Under the pieces are notes generated by a model. That model did not search any database. It was given only the letters and a program-made list of their open reading frames with translations, and was not told where the DNA came from. Made by a program: the position numbers and the translations under genes. Below, in pieces: positions 56,654 through 64,000 of a stretch of 64,000 bases of DNA. Numbering within the stretch: position 1 is the stretch's first letter; the number at the start of each line of letters is the position of its first letter. Source of the DNA: Termitomyces sp. T153 (Eukaryota > Basidiomycota > Agaricomycetes > Agaricales > Lyophyllaceae); contig JACKQL020000042.1 of the NCBI GenBank assembly GCA_018296165.2, positions 372,001 through 436,000 of the forward strand. Reading direction: 5' to 3'.

Positions 56654-59117
56654 ATGGCAACCATAGTCTATACTGGAACTATTTCAACTCGACATCCGTT
56701 ACAACAGTCTCCGACAACACATTCTTTCATGGATCTGCAACTAAAATGCTCGGGGAATCAATAGGATTGTCTCTTACTTTTTCAGGCATGGACCATGTTA
56801 AGTAAATCATATACGTTGACTTAGCGAATACTCATAGGAATCTCCACCATGCTATTTGGATCACTTTTTCCATCTGAATATGACACCATCACTGTCACAA
56901 TTGACAATTAAACACAATCTCAGCATGTCGTGGATGGGATAGATCACATTATACATGCCTTGTATCAGTCCCCAATGCTACTTGGGGGAACACACACTCT
57001 GACAATCAATTATACTACCGGCCCATATGACTCTGAATGGATTGTTGACTATGCCACTGTTGCAGCTGCAGAGGTCACTCCATTGGTGGGAGAGCACTTA
57101 ATTGTCGACGAAAGTGATCCTTCAGTGATATTTGAAGGCAACTGGACACAAGATACAAACTCTGTCTTGTCTCTTTCTGATGACAGTCGGACACGTTATG
57201 CTTATGCAAACACAACTCACCAAACCTCCTCCATTGGTACATCAGCTGCATTCCATTTCAATAGTTTGTCTTCTGACAGAAAGTTGATTTTTTAGCATTA
57301 CTGCTTACTCCATCATAGGAACATCAGTGTCTGTATTCGGCGTCTGTTCTGGATTGCCTATTGAATTGGACATTAGCATAGATGAGGAAACCAGTCTACC
57401 TTCACCAAGCTCATTCAATGAATCTTTGACCTTTCAGTGGTTTTCAAAGGATGACCTTACTTTGACTAATCATACACTTCGCATGACACTCATGAAAGCA
57501 AACAATGGTAGTTTCAACTTGAACTACATAGTCTATACCCCATCCTTCAACACTTCACCAATTCAACCTTCAAGTTCTCAAGTAACAAATACAGCTACTG
57601 TGTCACAGAACAGCGCTCCCTTGCCACCTAACCATCCTGGTAAAAGACCTGGACTATTGCCAGGAATTGTTGTTGGGACTATCCTTTTTGGAGTTATCAT
57701 CATTGTTGTACTCTTAGTCATGCACAGGAAGAAACTACTCTTTTGGTCGTCTGGACAAAGGCCCAACACAGGTATGATAAATACAACTTTGGTACTGGAT
57801 TTAGCATAGTAATAATCAATATCAAGTCATTCCTTTCCACCTTCCCCATCCTCAAACTGAAGGTTTTTCTCAAATACAAGTCTATCATAAATCTAACACG
57901 GTCAACAGACGGATTGTGGCCCCTGTCTCTGAGCATGACTTCCCATCAGTTGAAATGACCGCTACTTTCCATGGGTCTACCGCTACACGCAGACTTGCAC
58001 ACTGGTGGACACGCCTTTGGTGGCGTACAAAACCTGAACCAGGTATGTTTCAGCATCTGATTTACTAACTACTATCCTGAACCTGTATATGGTTGAAGCC
58101 TTTCCGCCTAACTGGAACCCATCAAATTCTCGTCAACCGATCATACAATGGAAGCCTTCCCTACCTCCTTGGCATGTTGCACGACAACGAGCTTCACTTC
58201 AGAGTGACGCTAATAGTGAAAATGAGACCATTGTTCCAGTAGTAGACCCTCAGCGGCTTCAAGAACTGGGCGAAATGTAGGGTTTGATGCCCTCGAGTGA
58301 TCAGATCAACTGATCAAACCTTCTTTTCACAGTTGTTCGAGGGCTTTTATGATAGACTAAATCTCACTTTAGAAATAGTATTGACAGTTTATGTCTTTAT
58401 TCGAATGATTGAGACGGTCTCGCACAGAAGAATGGGCACAATAGTTCTATTATACTAGTTAACCTGAAGCTAAATAAAGCTCGTAGGCCTAAGCAATCCG
58501 CTCCCTGGGGATCACCCCCCTACTCGTCTGCGTTATCCTTCTTTGATCATTCCAGGATTTAACAGTACTTTGATAGACTAAATATACGCATTGTTTTGAG
58601 GTTGTAATTTAGTGGAACGTTCCAAGGAATTATGCAGAGGTTCGCCGGCTTTGATGGCTGATCTCGGCTGGTGATCCGAGATTGCCGTCTCGGCTTAGGC
58701 ACTGCCACGGACTCGGCTCTCTTGTCAGCACATGATCTCTTTTGAACGTTGTGATTCTGACGTGCTTGCTTTGGTTCAGTCATTCTTAGTTTCGCGTGGG
58801 CGGTAGTACTTAGATTTTAAGGTATGTCTCTTCACGTCTACAGTTTTCGACGTTTATGGCTTACAGTTTTCAGCCATTTTTGATAAACGAGACTTTCTTT
58901 ATTGATTTTAGTACTTTCACCGGTCCTCACTTTTGAGGCCGGCGTATCAGTACTCTCCCTCCAACAGGAAATTGAACAATCACGTCAAGCACACGGAGCA
59001 CTGAATAGAGCAATTATGAGGGAATTGGTCGGGAATCACGGTGAAATCACGAACGAGCACGGACGACAAGAGAATGGGGATCTTGGTAGCGTGACGATGT
59101 CCGCCACGGTGGTCTGA
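56654..59117 (+). pseudogene. Fourth copy of the membrane-protein array, broken
   Basis: Parallel to the intact copy in exon order: ATG 56654 (MATIVYTG), FFHGSATKMLGESIGLSLTF, SEWIVDYATVAAAEVTPLVG, SVIFEGNWTQDTNSVLSL (57120-57175), VSVFGVCSGLPIELDIS (57330-57380), the membrane segment LLPGIVVGTILFGVIIIVVL with MHRKKLLFW (57655-57750), then the tail to RLQELGEM. Defects: a frame change soon after the start, an in-frame TAA at 56909-56911 (the other copies have Lys), and an insertion of about 670 bp at 58278-58948 that splits the coiled-coil tail, which resumes as LSLQQEIEQSRQAHG and ends SATVV at 59117. Confidence 0.8.
58278..58948. mobile_element. Insertion of about 670 bp in the membrane-protein pseudogene
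   Basis: Comparison with the intact copy (53480-53500) shows extra sequence starting after GGCGAAATG and ending before GTACTCTCCC. The ends resemble each other weakly in inverted orientation (TTGATGCCCTCGAG against CTGATACGCCGGCCTC). A small basic minus frame (58559-58783, MTEPKQARQNHNVQKRS) lies inside. No known transposon protein. It is probably a small non-autonomous element; type unknown. Confidence 0.55.
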
Positions 59118-60822
59118 TGCAGGATTTATCCTTTGGATGGAAGATGGATGATGGACACGAAGGTGAGTCCAGAACGTCGACGGTCAATCTCGAATTGACC
59201 ACACTGATTGAAGTCTTTTGATTGCAAATCTGGGAACGGAAGGGACGTGAATTTGAATTTGCAATGAGGCGCAGTGTGGAACGTAGGTGACTATGTGATG
59301 TTCAAATTAGCTGTTGGAAATTTGGATTTGTTACTTGTGCTTTTCGATGTCAATGCGAAAGCCTAATTAATACATTGACGCTGATCAGTGCACAAACCTC
59401 ATCCTCTCTCCATACACTCACGACAGAAATCTACTCTGAATCGTCGCTTTTCACATCAACCCACATCAACCAGTACATCTGATCGACAATATGATCTTAA
59501 CCCCTGTGGACAACCCTGCTCAAAATGAAGGATCAATTTTCAAGATCACGTCTGAGAATGACTCAACATACTTTTAACTATTCCCAAGAGTGGTCTCACG
59601 CTCGGTGGGTAGAACCTTCGCTATTCACGCACCGCAGTCACACCCTTACCACCGAGCTCACGATTCACATCCTTATATCGCACTCTCGCCCCTACAATCT
59701 CGATTCTCTCACTCGCGTCATATTTGTGCCGCTATCCTCTCATCCTCCAAAGCTTTCCCCCTCAACACCAAAATCAGTACTAGAACCGGGTGATTCCTAC
59801 GTCCTGAGTTCCCCGCATACTCCACACTCTGTCATGCATTTATGGCTTCGACAAATACATTTTTCAACCTCTGCACGTTTGGAGCTCCTAATTACGCAAT
59901 GGTAACGTCGCCCATGTATCAATAGGTGTTTTGACCATAACAGGGAGAGGAGGGCTTATCTCGTTTTGGCTAGGCACGGTGTAACAACGAGAACTCAGAG
60001 AACTGCGACTATGTGCTTCGATGTGTATCATGTTTGTACTTTCGCAGGACGACATTAATTTTAGTCGAAAACGTTGACTTTCCAACCGAGGACCGCATGC
60101 AGCTCTCTCATAAGACGAAAATCAAGGAAGACTGCAGAACCATTGAACTGCAACTTCTTTGCTTCTCTTATCGCAGCTTATCGCTCAGTCTCCTGTTCCT
60201 CAAATAGATCGCCTCATTCGCGTTCACTGCCCTGGCTGTTCCTGCTTCTCGAACATGCGTACCATGGCAAAGCCTTCCATGGAGCCTCACGATAAGGGCT
60301 GTGCGCGCGGAGTACATGCATAGCAAGTACGAGGCTACTGTAGAGTTACGATGTGGATAATTTGTTCAGAGGCGAGAAGCATCGCAAGGTCCTTATCGGC
60401 CATGGACAGATCGCCGTGTGTGTTACGCGAGCAGAAGTGCATCTTCCTCTTCTAAGCCCCGGTGACTGCATGATGCGTGATGATTTGATATGTGGGGGGC
60501 AGTGCTTAATTTTGGCGCCATCATGTAGGAATAATGGATTTCAGTTGCAGCCAACTCCATCTTAAACCACAAGATCTCACCCCAATCCACAGTTCACAGT
60601 CCACAGCTCCACCTGCTGTACCCGCGCAGCATCCAAAGAACAAAAAGAAAGGCAGTCATCCGGCACAAACCCAAAAATAACACACGTCATTTACACTTGC
60701 CCACGTGCCTCCGAGTCAATCGCCAAGCCCAAAATCGCGTGACGTGTGCTTCCCCTAATTTAAATAATAAACTCTCTTCCCCGCTTGTCCCCATCCCGCG
60801 TACGCCCATCATCGAATATTGA
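59118..60822. other. Intergenic, no gene recognised
   Basis: About 1.7 kb. Frames at 59525-59905 and 60013-60295 are short and unrecognised. The last 250 bp are C-rich and lead into the MAM3-like start, so they probably contain its promoter. Confidence 0.5.
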
Positions 60823-63800
60823 ATGGTCCCTACTCCCCTTAATGCCCGCACACTCACTCGCCCAAGTACAAGTCTCAGCGCAAGCACAGCCAAGCTGCTC
60901 TATGCCCTCTTCTCCCTCGGCGCGCAACTCCATGGCCGCAACAGTGGCGGCACGGCGTCAATATTCAGCAAACGTGCGACCACGGCGGGATGTGAGCCAG
61001 AACCCCCGCACCACCACAACAAAGCCCTTGCAGCGCTTATACCAGTCCTCGTACTCCTCTCGGGTCTGTTTGCCGGGCTGACGCTGGGCTATATGAGTCT
61101 GGATGAAACGCAGTTGAGTGTTTTGTGCATCAGCGGGACTCCGTGAGTAGATTTTTTCGCCACATTGTCGTGTACTTTGAGTTGTCACTAATGTACATAT
61201 CTTCGCAGCAAACAACGCGAATACGCAAACAAAATCATGCCAATCCGCAAAAACGGACACCTCCTCCTTGTCACACTCCTCCTGGCAAATATGATCGTCA
61301 ACGAGACACTTCCCGTCATTTCGGAGCCTGTACTGGGCGGTGGACTTCAGGGCGTAGTGGTTAGTACAGTGCTTATCATTATGTGGGTCCTTTTCTCTCT
61401 GCCTTGCTCTACTCTGCCACTTTATGATCTATCTCCTTGTATCTTGTGTTTTGCCTGCGGTTTCTCTCAACTTTTAGTTCCGTTTCGGATCTTCTTTTTT
61501 CTTGTCCTCTCTATGGACCGTGACATTCGCATCATATGTATCCCCTTCCACGGGCAAAAACGTTCAATGTCTCACGGTACATCGTGTCGTGACGTCACGC
61601 GCTCTGGTAGATCGTGTTTCATCCAGTCGACGTTAAGCGCCCGCGCGATCTTGGCGCCGCGACAATCCTCCCTCAAGTTCTTTTTCTCTTGGCCATTGAG
61701 AAACCTGTCTTGGCAATTCCAACTAACTCAATTTTGTGACGTAGTTTCGCAGAAATTATCCCACAGTCAATCTTCACCCGCCATGGTCTCTACTTGGGTG
61801 CAAAGATGGCTACGCTCACGAAGTGTCTTATTCTTGGTTTGGTATGTCTCTTCCCCTCCCTCTCCTTCTTCACTCACCCTAACACCCCAATCTCTCCCCA
61901 GGGCATAATCGCATGGCCCGTCGCGAAGCTTCTCGAGTGGGTTCTGGGTCCTCACCACGGTATCATTTACCGCCGTGCGGAGCTCAAAGAGCTGATCGCG
62001 CTGCATTCGTCGAATTCCCCACATGGTGGGGATCTGAAAATTGATACTGTGACGATTATTGGTGCTACGTTGGATTTGCAGGAGAAGGTTGTTAAGCAGG
62101 TATGGATTATCTTCCTCCACTTGTCGTCTAGTGTCTATGGGACTGTTGCTTACTGTGTTCGCAAGGCGATGACGCCCATCGAGGACGTGTTCATGCTATC
62201 CATTGACTCAAAGCTAGACTACGACCTTCTGAAAAAGATCGTACAGACGGGCCACAGTCGTGTTCCAGTCTATGAGGAAATTGATGTACCGGTCTCGACA
62301 ACGGACGGGGCGGTGACGGAACGTACGCAGAAAGTGAAGAAGATCCTTGGTATTTTGTTGGTTAAACAGTGTGTCATGCTTGATCCCAAAGGTAAGCTTT
62401 TTTTCATCTTCATTTTGATTACTTGGCGACGAGCCTATGTGTGGATTTAATACTGATTGTACGGATTTTCGTAGATGCCACGCCGCTTCGCAAAATGCCT
62501 TTGAATAAAGTACCGTTTGTCCCGAATAATGAATCACTGTTAGGTATTCTGGATAAGTTCCAGGAGGGAAGGAGTCATATGGCTATTGTTAGTAGGTTTA
62601 GTGTAGAAAAGGCAAGTCGTATCCTTACCCTGCTCTCAATGCCTAATGCCTGGTCCGGCTGACGACGATTCGTTTTAGGCTATCAGTGTTAAGAAAGCAG
62701 CGAAACGCAGTCTCACGCAGCGTCTTCGTATGCGCGTTGGGATGGGTGACTCGGATTCGAGCGATGATGAGAAAGATGTCGAGAGTGGTGCTGGCAGTGA
62801 CAGGAAACTGAGCGGCGTGGAAGAAGTTGAAGGTGAAGAGGCGACATCACGCGAAGACGCAGTAATCGAACATGATTTTGGGACTATGAGTCAGACGGTG
62901 AGGATTTCTAAGACTAGGAGGAGTAAGAATGGGAGGAGTGTCGCGGGTGCGCGGGGTGATAAGGATAAGACCGACACCGAGGATGCTGAGAGTGAGATAG
63001 AGAAGGGACAAGGCGTGGAGACTATGGTGGTAGAGGAGCCAAAGAAGACCACGAGGTCGTCGTTTCAGCTTCCGAGGGCGGCGGCGAGTATGGCGTCGAT
63101 GTCGGGGCTGGAACAGAGTATGCCTGCTGATGCTGTCCTGGGGAAGGAGGGGGCTAAGGAGGTGGGTATTTTTTCGTCTCTCACAAGGTGGCCACTGCAA
63201 CGGTGCTAACGGGTATGACTTTTTGATCTACTTACATAGTTCTTGAAGAATTTTGATCCGGCGGTTATGCCTCTCGGGATCATTACGCTTGAAGATGTCC
63301 TAGAAGGTACGTGCTTTTCCTTCCTGAAGTTCGGTCATCGGCTGAACATTTCCTACGTAGAACTCATTGGAGAAGAAATTTACGACGAGTTTGACCCACA
63401 AGGCGCCCGCGGTGATCCCTACCAAGTCCCGCCGAAGAGCGAGTCCGTGCCTCCGCCAGTCTACGCTCCTGATCCTATCCATGCCCCGTCCGCGAAGCCA
63501 GGCACGTTGACACCCCTGCACATGCCTACGGCTTTGAAGAGCCTCAGCAGTCTTGGGTTTCTTAGGTCCAGGAGTGCTCCGCCTGTTCCGCGGGACCAAG
63601 ATAAGGACAATGAGAAGGGGGAGAAAGATGTCAACCTTGAGATGCCCACGCTGTCTGGACAAACGCAGGGAGACCAACGTCCCGCTTTATCTTCATCGTA
63701 CACTCAGGCCGCTCCTACGCCGGAGCCGAGTAGACCGTCTTCGCATGCGGGCCTGAGTTCCGTCCCGGCAATTGAACTGCCTATGCCTACCAACCTGCCT

Positions 63801-64000
63801 TTGGAGGCTGTGTTACTTGATCGGAAGAGGAGAATGGTTGGGACGGCTGGTGGGGCGCCGTCGATGGTCAACTTGGGGTCGGCGGGGGCAGGTGGTGCTG
63901 TGGATGCAAATTTGGTACCGAGTGCGAGGAGTATCGTGCAGAAGGGCACGAGGTTCAAGAGTAGTCCGCTCGTTGAGGAAGAGGTAGTTGATCGGGAGTC
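60823..64000 (+). CDS. MAM3: MAM3/CNNM-like protein (DUF21 + CBS pair), truncated by the window
   Basis: Membrane protein of the CNNM/CorC group linked to metal-ion homeostasis, in yeast on the vacuole. Start ATG 60823. DUF21: ALIPVLVLLSGLFAGLTLGYMSLDETQL, NGHLLLVTLLLANMIVNETLPVI and FAEIIPQSIFTRHGLYLGA, with membrane segments between. CBS pair: AMTPIEDVFMLSID, GHSRVPVYEE, KILGILLVK and PLGIITLEDVLEELIGEEIYDEFD. A long acidic/Lys-rich insertion (about 62745-63160) splits the second CBS motif, as is usual in fungal MAM3. Exons: 60823-61142, 61209-61382, 61745-61841, 61902-62100, 62166-62391, 62475-62609, 62679-63160, about 63240-63306 and 63360 to the end. The intron at 62610 uses a GC donor (GCAAGT). 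The Ser/Pro-rich C-terminal tail is still open at the last base. Confidence 0.88.

Noticed and set aside
58559..58783. 74-codon basic minus-strand frame inside the 670-bp insertion.
   Set aside because: Starts with ATG but is short and unrecognised; kept only as a note in the insertion entry.
1..64000. CRISPR arrays, bacterial operons, riboswitches.
   Set aside because: The DNA is eukaryotic with introns; no regularly spaced identical repeats with unique spacers occur.

Overview
The window looks like nuclear DNA of a mushroom-forming basidiomycete (Agaricomycetes). Genes carry many short introns of about 50-100 bp. There is a mitochondrial-type bifunctional lysine ketoglutarate reductase/saccharopine dehydrogenase, a Rho GTPase, GPI1 and a MAM3-like protein. 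The accessory content (KDZ transposase, Helitron remnant, RNase H-bearing LINE, an Agaricomycete-type kinase remnant, single-pass membrane proteins of a basidiomycete type) fits the same group.

Layout. 0.6-13.4 kb is a gene-dense left arm: GH5 glycosidase (+), a Ser/Pro-rich unknown protein (+), a Rho-family GTPase (-), divergently transcribed GPI1 (+), and LKR/SDH (-). About 14.5-40.9 kb is one continuous block in which the dinucleotide CG is almost absent. It holds a decayed KDZ (CxC2-type) transposase, a decayed Helitron Rep domain, several unrecognised multi-exon genes, two clusters of tRNA-like Pol III repeats, minisatellites and a solo LTR. 40.96-48.40 kb is a CpG-containing, younger non-LTR retrotransposon with a poly(A) tail and a 12-bp target duplication. 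It is itself split by a second solo LTR of the same family as the one in the older block. 48.6-49.6 kb is a kinase pseudogene. 49.8-59.1 kb is an array of four copies of one membrane-protein gene, of which one looks intact. Between two of them lies a broken partial copy of the LKR/SDH gene found 42 kb away. 60.8 kb to the end is a MAM3/CNNM-type gene that runs off the window.

History read from the sequence. The order of events can be partly reconstructed: old mobile DNA, then CpG-to-TpG decay (consistent with cytosine methylation and deamination), then insertion of the LINE, then an LTR element into the LINE followed by LTR-LTR recombination. The two solo LTRs have perfect 5-bp target duplications (GCTGG and GCGAA), which fixes their ends exactly. 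The most unusual material is the unrecognised cargo inside the CG-poor block: genes with plausible splice sites but no known transposon domain, two unrelated tRNA-like arrays, and a 420-bp G-skewed island that kept its CpGs. All intron positions were judged by eye and should be read as approximate unless stated as exact.
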